A stretch of 64,000 nucleotides of DNA from Hymenolepis diminuta (lineage: Eukaryota; Platyhelminthes; Cestoda; Cyclophyllidea; Hymenolepididae), in assembly GCA_900708905.1 (NCBI GenBank), contig CAADRB010000033.1, forward strand, positions 1,295,179 through 1,359,178, given 5' to 3'. Positions within the stretch are counted from its first letter, which is position 1; each line of letters begins with the position of its first letter. Of the stretch, positions 1 through 11,133 are shown one piece after another. Made by a program: the position numbers and the translations under genes. The notes below the pieces were generated by a model that was not told the DNA's origin, ran no database searches, and worked only from the letters and a program-made list of their open reading frames with translations.

Positions 1-3000
1 CTTTTTAAATATAACATGTCAGTATATTAGAAAATCGAACCGGGACATATCGACATTTAAAAACGGATGTAGATGTACGCGTATGCCCTTTTTATTTCGC
101 GCAACGGTCACTAATCTCAATCATAAATCACACTGTTACGTTTCTTGCATTCACCTCCGTCATTACACAAAGTCCCCAGAGGGATTTATTATTAGATAAT
201 AGGTGAATTAATGTTTGGAAGTGCGTTATAGATATCTGACGAACTCCAAGGGAAAAATGATCATCTACAGTGACAAGAATAGTGAAAACGTAGTTTTGAC
301 ATACTGAGTTTTATTGATGGATGGAAAGGCACAACTTAGAGCGATAATCTAAAGAGGATGCATTATATACGTTAAGTTCAGATATGAATTTATCTTGAAT
401 GAGCAATTCACTTTAGCTCAGGTCATTGCACATATTAGAGGAACCTTCATGCTCCTTCATCTTTACTGCAGCACCGGGTTAGCAGATGATAAAACGATCT
501 AATCATTTATTTAAGAAGATCCTTGGAGTTTTTTTAAATCGAAACTTTGTTGACTCGATCGGAAACTGTTTTTTTAATTAGTGAATCTGTTTCGTGGAAT
601 TTTGAAACATATCTAGGGATTGTTATTCCGGATTTGAATATTCTCTTTGATTGTATTTTAAATGAACTCTGTAGTTGTTGGTCTTCTTTTTCTGAATTTG
701 TTTCGCAGCTCTGTACGAAACAGTGTAAATTATTAAACAAGCTCATCAAACTCCACTAACGTTCTTGCCAGTTCCATACTCTTTCGATGTCTTTTCGCAT
801 TCACTAACCTTGAAGTTTTGTTTTAGTGTGATTTTCAAGCTTTTTCGGACAATTTCTCAAAGTAAATTACTAATCTCGAAACTAAAACTGTGTTTTTCTA
901 AATATTTGTTCTCTAGAGTTGATTAATGTTTATTCAAGTTAGCGTGTAAATTTTCAGTGAATATGGAGAAGTCAAATCCAGGTTGCATTCGATGTGGATT
1001 CATTCGTCAATTAATTAAAAACGACAGTTTGTCATGGATGAAATAATTTTGTAGGAATGAGGTGTGTTCCAAGGACATATCTTAGGGAATTACCATTTAG
1101 AAGATTGTATGACGAAAATTCGCATTCTACCATCCCTCCCTTTACAAATATTAATTAGTACGGTTGGTTATGTCATGTACTAGTAACTTCCGGTTTTACA
1201 GATGTGCATGACTGCCGCACCATTGGAACAATAGTTGAAATATATTGCTTTCATTAAAAACTTGGCTCTCAAGGCACATCAGATGGGCGTAATAGGCATG
1301 ATTCTAAGCCCATTCTGTACTTACTGAATGCTTAGTAGGTGTCGAATCTAGTAAATCTTAACGCTGGGTGAATATCTTTATGCCTTTATTTCGTGTTATG
1401 TTACTAAATCTTGGAATATGGGTAATGTTGATTGTAAGTTACATTAGCTAGCATTTCTTCGTTCAGTATTGGTAATTCACAGCCCATCTACTTCATAATA
1501 GTTGGAAAAAATTAAATTGAATATATCGTCTTCAAAACGTTAGGCAAAACATTAACAACCGCTGCTTACATTAGAATATAAATATATCTCACTGTAAACA
1601 GTGACTCTTTTCAATGTTGTAATCCTTTGCTAACGCTATGGCATTTCTAGTGTCGTAACCTGTTTGCCTAATTGCCGACAAAAGATCAACTTTTGCAGTT
1701 ATACCGTCATCACTGTTCCAGGTCTCTCTTGACAGCGATCTTTGCCTTGAAACAGATGCATTTTAAACAGCTAATTACAAGGTTTGCTGTTCAAGCAAAA
1801 AGTCGGTCGAATTATCACTAGGCTTGAATAGAATAATCTCTCCGATTCCCTAGGGGACATTGTTTCGTTTCGTTTTGTTTGGGAAGCAGAAAAAGTGCTT
1901 CTATTTGTCCAAAACATAAGTTATTGTTTCTTACTGTCGTGATAATTCATTCTGATAGTTCCACTTTCTAATGCACCATTTCCGTCCTCTTTTTAAAGTT
2001 TATCATCTCTCATTGTTATCTGGTTTTTTTAAATTTTGACGTCAATTGCTATGATGTTCAATCAGATTCGAAGGCTAGCAAGTGGTTGGGACAACACTGA
2101 GATACGTTATACATTGTATTTGGAATAAATCAAGTAAATATTCTAGGTAGACAGGTACGGGGATCAACTCAACTTAATTTTTTTGTGACTGTTTACTTGG
2201 ATTAATTTTCTTTCTAAGCCCATTCTCAGATTACATTCCCTAAATTTTGAGTTATTGCTAGGTTGGGCTTATGACTGTTGATTGACATATTTATATTTTC
2301 TCTACAACACAATTGTCCACGTTCACTCATTCATATTGTTTCAATATAAGAGGTTATCGTATTTTAAGGTCTTTGTTTCTTGATTGTTTGTCGTTCCGAA
2401 GTGATTACCATTGTTGTGCTAACGTTTTTTCTACTTTTCTGCTCATTCACGCTAACTTATCAGGGAACTGTTTAAGTAAATCCCTTCATCAATTTCTCAA
2501 GTCTTCATTTCATTCTGAAGCGATAGTCCACTGCCATATCCAATTCTCATAACAACCTCTTAATTGAAGCGGCAGCTCTTTACATTTTATTATCAATCAG
2601 TAATTAATTCAAATCACCACTAGCATTTTATGTAATTACATATATGGACATTCCCGAAATTATCGGCACCCACTTATGGTATATCCTGATCCTCTGCCTA
2701 TTTTTTCCTCTCGTGAGTTTAGATTTGCTTTTTCTGAACTCCAAATAGTCGTAGCATAGGCGTTAGTTCTGCATCACTGGGCAAGGCTAACTGCCCATTT
2801 CTCAGTTTATGTTTAAACCTTGCCAGATTGAATCTCATTCATCAGATGGCACGGAACCCATTCGCAGGGTCTAAGTTCGATTCGCAAATACGCTTTCCAA
2901 GAAAAGGGCTTCATTTTACCTAGTACGGTAAATGTAAATCTCTCAATATTTTAAACTGGACATGTCTAGCCCAATTTGACAAAGTATTTTCGTCACTTAT

Positions 3001-4726
3001 TTTTTTAATCGTTTTTGGCGTATCTTTTCTTGATTGTAAGTTCCTTGACCAACATTGCTCAGTTTATCAATGTTGCCTGCTTGTCTGTCAAATAGCCCTC
3101 TTTACTTTTCTCTTTTGACAGGTGTTTTTGCACTTTTATCGAACGAAATGCCTTTTTTGTGTTTATTCCTCTGTCATTCACCGATAAGCAATTTATTATT
3201 TCAGACCTCCCATTCACCAACTTAATCAAAGTGTAAGTTCTAACACCGCCTACTTTATCTTTAAATAGACGGGTTATTTCTTCATCTTTTTTAAGAATTT
3301 AGCATCGGTGATATAATTGTGCTGATTACTCAGTCCATTTCCTTTTAATGATATGTACGCATATTGGATGCAATATAGATCCGTGTAGAATAGAAATCAA
3401 GTCATTCGTATTGCCAAAACGTCTCTAATGCGTCCTGAAAGCCACCCCTGTTTATTGATCGGGGCATAATTGTTTCCTTTTGCGTTCAATTGTGAATGCT
3501 TTGGAATAATTAGTAGTTACTTTGTGCGCACACGGAAGGCCGTTGAAACTGACAAATATCTTATATTCGATTGAAATCTGCTCGGAACAAAACGCCATTT
3601 CAGGATTTATCGGTGCGTTTTGATGAAGAGAACGACTTTCCTTGCTAGTTCATGCAAATTTTCATAGAAGTAATCTAACGGAAAACACTGATACTGTCCA
3701 CACTCCGTATATCTCATTCAATTAGCGCGAGTTGATTATAGAGATAATATAACATCAATATGGCGATTTCAAGTCATGAAATGTTGCTAAAAGACCTCAA
3801 GTGCAGTATTAAACATGTGGTACATCGCAAGCATGTGGATAATCTCAGAAATCCAAGTATTTAAATTAGCACTGTAGTTAGTGGCTGATGACCGATAACT
3901 TGCTATCGGTGATCGAAATCAACCTGGCAATTGGGAATCACTGCAAAATCTCACTATTTTAACGCTATCGCAAACCGGTACGATACATGTTTTACCAACG
4001 TTTCCCAACATTCCCATGGGAGAGATGAAAAATCTGTTCCACCAATTATGCTTCACAGCCTTCGTTTCTCCGTTTGTCTCCTTTCCCTCTCTCACAATCT
4101 TACTACGTTTTATTGTCATTGTCATCGTCAATGCCTCTATGTGCATGAACTTAGACTGATGGACAAGATTAAATTTCTATGACAGGAGCCTTGTGTCACC
4201 ATATCTCACCCACAGGTCCCAAAATAGCTCTCATTTCCCATTGATATCCCACCTCCGCATAGTTCTTATTTCTATCCTCTTTGCTCATTACGACCTATTT
4301 TACGGCCAATAAATATATCTACTTCTTTTTAAAACTACATAAAAGCTTCGCAATGCGCGTAGTCCATTTTTATGACAATCATGACCGCTAAGAGCCTTTG
4401 TGTGAGCATATCTGCTGGGCTAATGTGACTATTTTGACCCACTGGTTGGGATTGTTCATTAAGGGTATCTATCTGGTATTGTACCTCATTACACCGTGTT
4501 TTCAGTTTAATTGTCGGAGTTGGTTAAGTTAGAGCCTGGATAAAAATGAAATGACACTGGATTTTGGTTATACGCTTTTTAACCCTTTTAATATTTTTCA
4601 TTAGTCTTATAGCAGTTGGAGACATATCGAATTGTTTCATTATTTGTTCAAAAGGTTCATATTTGAAGGTGAGAGTAGCAATTAAAAAATATATATATAT
4701 ATATATTGTTTACCATAATTTTACAG
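1..4726. other. Stretch without a recognised gene
   Basis: I read both strands and found no exon that I can tie to a family. Open frames here (for example 547-759, 2313-2552 and 3919-4182 on both strands) are short, overlap on opposite strands and have low-complexity composition. A slightly GC-richer patch lies at about 2750-2930. The N-terminal exons of the tyrosine kinase at 6347 could be in this stretch, but I did not find them. Confidence 0.5.
4689..4706. repeat. (AT)n microsatellite
   Basis: An uninterrupted AT dinucleotide run sits just 5' of a possible splice acceptor at 4725-4726. Confidence 0.9.
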
Positions 4727-4727
4727 A

Positions 4728-4931
4728 TCACTAATAGCAGCTATCAGAGAAGAAGGGGAAAGACTGAATTGGCCAATGAAGAGTAAATGTATCTGGAATA
4801 CTTCCAGGTGTATTTTTTCTATCAATGGATCTTTAGAATGCACATTTAATGTAAGAATTATCCCAGTAAAGTGTGATCCTTTGTCTTTGTGCAGCTCTGA
4901 TGAGAAGTTCATATTCTATCGCCCCTCTTGA
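4728..4931 (+). CDS. Candidate terminal exon, possibly a KA1-like domain
   Basis: A splice-acceptor-like TTACAG (4721-4726) is followed by an open frame of 67 codons that starts SLIAAIREEGERLNW and ends in TGA at 4929-4931. The composition is protein-like: a charged amphipathic helix, then strand-like segments such as LECTFNVRIIPV. The layout (helix with a W near its end, then beta strands close to the stop) loosely resembles the C-terminal kinase-associated KA1 domain of CHK1-type kinases. That is a pattern impression from memory, not an alignment. A second reading is possible because a GTAAGA donor occurs after FN at about 4851, which would make it an internal exon. No other exon of such a gene was found nearby. 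It may be a chance open frame. Confidence 0.3.
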   Translation, partial: SLIAAIREEGERLNWPMKSKCIWNTSRCIFSINGSLECTFNVRIIPVKCDPLSLCSSDEKFIFYRPS

Positions 4932-6346
4932 GGCGTAGAATTAACTATTGTGGTTGATCATCCCCGTTCATCTACCTTGGACTTGCGTCTATGAGCGTTG
5001 ATCCCGTAACCTCTTACTCGATGACATGCACATTGATCATTGTAGTAAAGTGTTTTCCAGCACTCACCTCGAAGTCTCGATTATTGCGAAACTCGCATTT
5101 TATAGATCCTCTCGTTAGTTACTGTCAGCCAGAGTGGCTGGCCAAACCGTTCAATAATTGAATGCAGATCATTCGTACGTCTTTCTCTCTAGATTATAGG
5201 TTCTATTCTTCCAAAATTGCTTTTATTCATGATGTGGGGTCTTGCCCATAAGGATACGCCTGAATAGTGGCAATTTCTCCTGAATTTTTTCTGCCCTGTG
5301 TAACCTTCGTTAGTCATTCCTCCTTGCGTAGGTGCACCAAAACATCAACCTTTTTCTTCCTACCTCTAAATATCAGCGTTTCTCATCTTTGGTTTGTTCT
5401 TTAATGTTTAATGTAGAAGTTGATTTCTTGATAATGAATTTATTATTTTACATAAATTTTAAATACCACGCTAGTTGACTAGTGGATCTGAGATAGGAAA
5501 TGATCCTATGTAATTTTAATTTACATATGTATTTCGCATTTTTATGAAGGTGTGTCGACATTTTCTGATCATTTCCGGGTATTTGTTAAAATTAACCATC
5601 AGAGCTCCTGCCAAAGTTAGTTGACTGCCACTTTCTCTAATATTCTCTTGTGAAATAGATTTTACTCAGTTTTAATTTCTGGAAAATTTGGAATATCGTT
5701 TAGAAGAATAATTACCCCTTTTATTCAAAAATTGATTCACCAATCTGAATGTTGAATGCTTAGTTTTGATGTCTCGAATTTCGATGATAATATAACATGA
5801 GTTAACGTATTGTATTAGCATCGTCTATCTTTATCTTTTTACTCTTCCCCTTACCTGGAATGTTTAATGTACTCTTTATGCAATTCAAGTTTGATGTTTT
5901 TTATAACTTCTATTAATGTAACCTTATCGGATATCAATTTTGATGTCTAAATTTCTGCAACTTGTTAACCTGTAAATCTGGAGTAAATGTCACTTTTCCC
6001 TCATTCTACTATTCGTGTTATTTATACAGATTCTGAGTTCTTGACCTTGCTTTCTGCCGTCTGATTTTGTGGTGAAAAAAGTTGGAAGTTAAAGGGCTTT
6101 TCTAATAACTCAGAAATCTTAACTGATCTAATCAATCTTCAATAATTGTTCATCTCAAAATAGAAAATAACTCATCATTTTCTCATCATTTTCTTCAACC
6201 TAAATAGATTGCGTTTGTCTTACCTTTTTAGTGATTAAATATGATAAGCGACATTTTAGCCAATCGGGTCTTTTATAAGATCTGATGTTTTGAATCCCGA
6301 GCATTTACGGTATGACGATAACCCTTTTTATTTTATGTGGTTTAAG
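4932..6346. other. Intergenic or intronic, nothing recognised
   Basis: The sequence is AT-rich with no recognisable exon or repeat. The kinase exon at 6347 needs a preceding exon ending in phase 1 (it would encode the glycine-rich loop and the ATP-binding lysine), but none could be identified here. Confidence 0.5.
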
Positions 6347-9300
6347 GTTCTCTTCGGGACTTTTTACGTCAACGTCAGACCCAATTCTGTAATCGACCTG
6401 TTGTACTGGCGGATATTTGTGCCCAAGTTGGCAACGGAATGGCTTACTTGGAGACGGAACAATTCGTCCATCGCGATTTAGCTGCCCGAAACTGTCTGGT
6501 CAAATCGGTCTCGCGTAACTCTGTGGTGGTCAAAGTGGCCGACTTTGGTATGGCTCGTTTTCTTCTAGACAACGTCTATGAACCGAGTGCTGGCACCAAA
6601 TTCCCTGTTCGCTGGGCTGCTCCCGAGGTCTTCCAATCTGTTTACACGGACAAGGCAGATGTCTGGAGCTTTGGTGAGTCATCTGTGAAGGGTTATCTAT
6701 CCAGTTCCAGTTATCTATCTGAGGCTCTCTGTTTACTCTACGAGCATCTTTTATGAATCATAAATGTTTAGATACCGATTTTGAATAAGTTAAATCAGTC
6801 CCATCGGTCCAGTACTTAAAAGATGTCTTTAAAGTATCTCTAATTCATTTGGTGATAGTACGTTGCTATCCGCACCGTCGTACACTTCCACTTGCCATTC
6901 TTCTGACGTTATTGTCAAGGTCTGCGAAAAGTTATCGCCTTGGATTGGGTGACTGCTATTTGATGTTTAGATAACCGATGAAGGTAGATATAAAGCAGAC
7001 CATATATGGTTGTGGATTCAGCTTAGATTTGCTACTATCTTTTACTGTTAGCTTTTTCATTAAATCAGTAGATATCACAACTCTCTAACCACATATTTAA
7101 TTATCTTTGAACTTTGCTGGAAAATATACGAACTTCCTTGGATTGATTTTCCTAATGATCTTTTCCTTGCACTTTTTCAATTTTCAAACGCGGTGAGAGA
7201 AATGTACAATTTAGGAATTGACAGATGGGATCACTTGACATGTAATTTCCGCTCTCCTTGATAAGGAACAATATGCCACGCTTGAAGGCGCTAGTTCGTG
7301 AGTCATATAGCTTTGAGAGATATTTCGAAATTTTGAAGTTTTTCTTTATTAGGCGCAAAACACTCGTAATTCCCAGTCTCATAGTTCAACTTTGGTTGAA
7401 AACAAGTTTTAACTCGCTCATTACTAGTTATCAATATTAGTTTCAATTGTAAAATGATTAGATGTTTTACGTAAATATACAAACTTAATCCATTATTATT
7501 ACGATTATTATTATTAATTAAATATTTATTGTTAAGATCCCCTGAAGATCTTCTTTATTGGAGTTAGAGAAATTTTTTTTGTATTTAAAACTATCCACGT
7601 TGTGTTTAGCTGGGTCAAGATATAACTTAATTCTGTCGTCAAATTAATTGCTGCTGAACCTACCAGTAACCTACTGAACTAGTTTGAAGATAAAGTACAT
7701 TTCAGGAGGAAAGTTAAATTGCCTTGTGAACTATAAAATGACGCNNNNNNNNNNNNNNNNNNNNNNNNNTGGAGGTGCGAGCGAAAGTTACAACTTATTT
7801 TGGAAATAGTGACTTTTGTTGACATTTTACACTGGCGAATTGTTGGTGTGAATTCTAGTATGATTTGAGAGTAAGGGGTTTGTGCAATGTAAAACTGCTT
7901 AAAATCACGCAAGGTTGTGGTATTGTAATGTGTTGTATCCAGTCACTGTCTAGATATATCTTGGCTTGAAAACTCATTTCTCAGCCAGAAATTCAGCAAT
8001 CTCAAAAGAAGAAAAGGCAAAAATTTTTTTCTTAGTATGTGTTTCCTTTTGATAACATTAAAATTAAATAAATATAAGCAGAAATTTAATCTTAGACAAA
8101 GAAAAATAGAGCTTATTAGGCGTCACTCTTAATTTTAATCGTTATGATGTTTTACTTTTCAAAGAAAATGAATACCTATTAAAAATTGTTTTTTTTTGTA
8201 AGTACTATGTAGCTGATATCTTAAAGATTTGCTAATGTTAAAAGGCACTTGACAGTTTAGAATCCTTTTTCTTTCGCAAGAATTGGTTCTAAATGTTAAT
8301 TGTCGGAATTCAGAGTCGAAGTGCTGTAATATATTGAAACGAATTTAGAACACAGAGGTCTTTAAACATCTCAGAACCAAAAAGGAAATTGACTATATTT
8401 CAAATGACCAGATTTAATATTGACTGCACTCATTTGTTATCATCTTCACCATTCACATCTCCTCTTAAGGTGTTTCAATTTCCTTTGATATGTCTAGCTT
8501 CTTGAAGAATGGCTAAGGTTCAATTCCTTACATAATTCACTGCTCAATAACCAGAGCATTATTATTATATTAAATCAGTATTCATGACTATATCAAAATG
8601 TGACTGCAACTAAGGTGGAATCATCTTTTGTTTGTTGGACTTCATCAGTCAGATCGTGATATCTTCATACTTCTACCCATTTGCGTCTAAATCGAAGAAT
8701 ACCGATCAGTAAAGATCTACGAATCTATAGCTTTCGGATTGATTGCAGTTAGAATAAAACATGAGGATAAACTTTTGTCGTGTTTGCGAGAAAGTGACTT
8801 CAGCAATATTTGCCAAATTTCCTCCGCACTAGTATTGATTAGATATGAAAGAGCATCGCGCTAACAGCGGCAGCGTTAATTGTGAGCCGAGTGTTGAAGT
8901 TTTATCTCACGAACATCTGCCCCCAAAATCTAATTACCCTATCTGACTCGCTCATTTACACAGCAAAGCCTAACCGCTCTTTTGGAAACGAAAATTGTTA
9001 AACAGACTATGCTTGAAAACAACTGAGAAGCTGCTAGAGTCATCGTAAACACAGGAATAGCCATGTTTGTGCATGCACTTATATCTAACCGTCTAAGCAG
9101 CATGAGAATGTAATCTCATCAACTTCTTGTTTTTCATGTTTTTTCAGGTGTTCTAATGTGGGAAGTGTTCACTTGCTGTATGGAAAATCCCTACCATGGA
9201 ATGAACAATTCACAAGTCTATCAATTCATTGTTGGCGGTGGACGCCTTCACAAACCCGCTGTGTGTCCAGATCGAATCTATGTGCTCATGCTTGAATGCT

Positions 9301-9824
9301 GGCAACACGTAAGTTAAAGCGCTGTACATAATGTTGCAATCTACCAGTGGGAGAGTGATTAATGTGGAAGTATGCACTTTAATAGGATAAAATTAATTAG
9401 CTCTAATTTGTTAATATTGAGCATACTTTCGCATGCTAATGAAGTTGTTTACATAATCGTTCCAGCAGATTTGGATTAATAGTTTATATTGAACATACCT
9501 CCGCACGCTGATGAAATTACTCATATCATTGGAGAAAAAATCGAAAGCTGCATTCTAATTCGTTAAAATCAAGCATACGACAAATATAATAAATTAAACC
9601 ATTAAATTAAAATAATCTATAAAAATCTGTTGCGTTCTTATTAAACATATGGCATAAGACTAATACTATTGAATCAGTTTGCCGGATTTTGATTTTTTAT
9701 GCACGTGACTGGAAGATAATGGAAATACTTCCATCCTTTATTTTAGGATCGAAATAAGCGACCGGCATTTGAGTACATCTGCCAGAAAATCGGTGATTAT
9801 TTGGATCAAAATTGTGAGAACTGA
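6347..9824 (+). CDS. Tec-family non-receptor tyrosine kinase, C-terminal part of the kinase domain (5' exons not found)
   Basis: Three exons join in frame: 6347-6673, 9148-9308 and 9747-9824 (TGA at 9822-9824). They encode about 188 residues of a protein tyrosine kinase C-lobe that transfers phosphate from ATP to tyrosine in cytoplasmic signalling. The first exon reads [10 protein letters not shown]..., then the catalytic loop [21 protein letters not shown] with its activation-loop Tyr, GTKFPVRW, and the APE-like AAPEVF, followed by DVWSFG. The second gives VLMWEVF and LMLECWQH. The third gives the subdomain XI motif KRPAFEYI and ends QNCEN. DFGMxRxxLDxxY, GTKFPVRW and PEVF are typical of the Tec group (BTK/ITK), as opposed to Src. 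The junctions are textbook: G|GTGAGT to TTTTTTCAG (phase 1) and CAC|GTAAGT to TTTTAG (phase 0). The SH3, SH2 and N-lobe exons are not seen. The first intron contains a 25-base assembly gap. Confidence 0.93.
7745..7769. other. Assembly gap (25 N)
   Basis: Unresolved bases lie inside the 2.5 kb kinase intron (6674-9147). No coding sequence appears to be affected. Confidence 0.99.
9411..9533 (+). repeat. Diverged tandem duplication in a kinase intron
   Basis: Two head-to-tail units of about 53 bp, starting near 9411 and 9480, share blocks such as TATTGA(G/A)CATAC and GC(A/G)(T/C)GCT(A/G)ATGAA(G/A)T at matching spacing. A third, weaker trace (CAAGCATACGA) follows near 9568. The element is intronic and no function is apparent. 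Confidence 0.6.
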
Positions 9825-10254
9825 TCGCTTGGCCGTATTTAAACATCTGCCATAAATTCAAGGTCTCTGCTCTCTTACTCCTCTCTGATCTCTCCCCTTC
9901 CTCATTTTGTGGTCGTCTTTTGCGCATTTTTGGTTTTAACTAACTGGTTGAATTCGCTTTGTTCTCCCTACTGCTCCTCTCAATCTCCCGTTTCTTACGC
10001 ACACCCCTCCGTGTGACTATTTTTCTAAGTCAAGCGGGTGAAAGTTATTCCGCCGTCTTCTTCACCTTTTTTTCTGCTTGTCAATTTGTGTACATACATA
10101 TATAAATACTATACTAATCAGCTAACTGCTCCCACTATTATCTTGACAGTGTCCGCCGCCCCACCTCTACCCTAACCCGAGAATGCTCTGCTCCATACTC
10201 CCTCTTGTGAAATAAGACCCGAAAACAGTGATTCTTTTCTGCGTTGACTGAGTG

Positions 10255-10260
10255 AATAAA
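10255..10260 (+). terminator. Poly(A) signal AATAAA for the kinase gene
   Basis: This is a canonical hexamer 430 bp after the kinase stop codon and the first good match on this strand. It faces the SELENOF poly(A) signal 24 bp away on the other strand, so the two mature 3' ends probably overlap. The assignment rests on position only. Confidence 0.55.
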
Positions 10261-10284
10261 AGCTGAATTAATTTTTTCACATGT

Positions 10285-10290
10285 TTTATT
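10285..10290 (-). terminator. Poly(A) signal AATAAA for SELENOF
   Basis: The hexamer (TTTATT on the plus strand) lies about 250 bp beyond the SELENOF stop codon and downstream of the SECIS element, as needed for the SECIS to be in the mature 3' UTR. Confidence 0.6.
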
Positions 10291-10447
10291 CTATTTAGGA
10301 TGAACTAGTGCTTAAACCATTTCAGTAGTATGCATTAAACTACAAAGCAAAGCAAGGAGTATGCTAGATGCAGTAGCAGTCACATGATGAGATTATATTA
10401 AGTGAAAAATACGGAAAACAATTTACTCATAAGGGGATGAATTGAGC

Positions 10448-10535
10448 TATCGAGACGACAGTTAGAAGAGCATCGGATGTGAAATACGGGGCTTTAATTA
10501 CACATCGTCATAGGATCTAAACCGTCGTCACGATA
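10448..10535 (-). promoter_or_regulatory. SECIS element (selenocysteine insertion hairpin) of SELENOF
   Basis: An 88-nt hairpin in the 3' UTR, read on the minus strand. Helix I is built from UAUCG/CGAUA, a U.U step, GACGAC/GUCGUC, then a GGUU(U)AGA/UCUAACU pairing with one bulge. The SECIS core follows: AUGA at 10511-10508 opposite a GA-containing CGAU at 10475-10472. Helix II pairs GAUGUG with CACAUC, then one U.U mismatch and three more pairs. The apical loop at 10496-10486 is UAAAGCCCCGU, with the expected unpaired As on its 5' side about 11 pairs above the AUGA. In the known mechanism SBP2 binds the AUGA/GA quartet and brings EFSec and tRNA-Sec to the UGA codon. The hairpin begins only 5 nt after the SELENOF stop. 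Confidence 0.93.
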
Positions 10536-10540
10536 AGGAG

Positions 10541-11133
10541 TTAGGTGAGGCGCTCTCGGAAGAATTCTTCAATGGTGTCAGTGTCCCAAGAATCGATGGC
10601 AAATGATTCCTGCGGTTCACCATCTTCTTCATTCAACAAAATTGCTGTTGGGGCATGACCTGATTTGGGAACGAATTTGACATTCGGATGAGTGTCGATC
10701 TTATCCACAAATGCTAAAGAAGAAAAAAAAACAAACAGTTAAGAATAATCGAATACAGAGAAAGATGAAAAGAACGCTAGAATCTCAAGGTACCTTTCAC
10801 TTGTGGAAATCTTCTTAAAGATCATCCACACGATATTATAGCACCAAAGGGATATTTCTAGACAAAATGAGGATTAAGTCCAAATCATACTTTTAGAGGA
10901 GCAGCGCCTTTTCCACCATCACAGCAAATTAGACATGATTCCCTTAGTTGATTGAGACCAAATAGGTTTAATTCTTTGCAGGAGCCACATGTTAGTCCAT
11001 CAGTGTAGCCAGTCCTTTTACATGTATTATCGGCTGAAACAAAACTCAGCTGAAAGAATTAGATTACCTATAATTAACCTACACAAAAGGAAGATAGAGT
11101 AAATAAAAACCCCAAGACGTCAGACAACCTCAT
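10541..11133 (-). CDS. SELENOF: Selenoprotein F (15-kDa selenoprotein, Sep15), complete, with in-frame TGA = selenocysteine
   Basis: An ER-lumen thioredoxin-fold oxidoreductase; in animals it binds UDP-glucose:glycoprotein glucosyltransferase and assists glycoprotein folding. Four exons on the minus strand, 11133-11079, 11033-10891, 10857-10794 and 10713-10541 (stop TAA), give 435 bp and 144 residues. Residues 1-19, MRLSDVLGFLFTLSSFCVA, form a short signal peptide. A cysteine-rich UGGT-binding part follows with Cys 23, 34, 37, 52, 55 and 56 in the family's C..CxxC..C..CC order. The redox motif C76-G77-U78 sits in YPFGAIISCGU; TGA is at 10824-10822. The thioredoxin-like C-terminus ends TIEEFFRERLT. 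Human SELENOF has the same layout at about 165 residues. Introns are 45, 33 and 80 bp. A SECIS hairpin follows the stop. The exon 1 donor was chosen because G|GTTAAT alone preserves frame and gives a signal peptidase-like site. Confidence 0.95.

Noticed and set aside
2820..2900. AAGTTCGATTCGC resembling a tRNA B box
   Set aside because: The flanking bases do not pair as a T-stem and no cloverleaf can be formed.
8510..8535. T-arm-like TAAGG-TTCAATT-CCTTA suggesting a tRNA
   Set aside because: No matching acceptor stem, D-arm or anticodon arm occurs about 50-60 bases upstream.
10794..10857. SELENOF exon 3 as a pseudogene because of the internal TGA
   Set aside because: The TGA is at the exact family Sec position, all splice phases hold, and a SECIS hairpin follows the stop.
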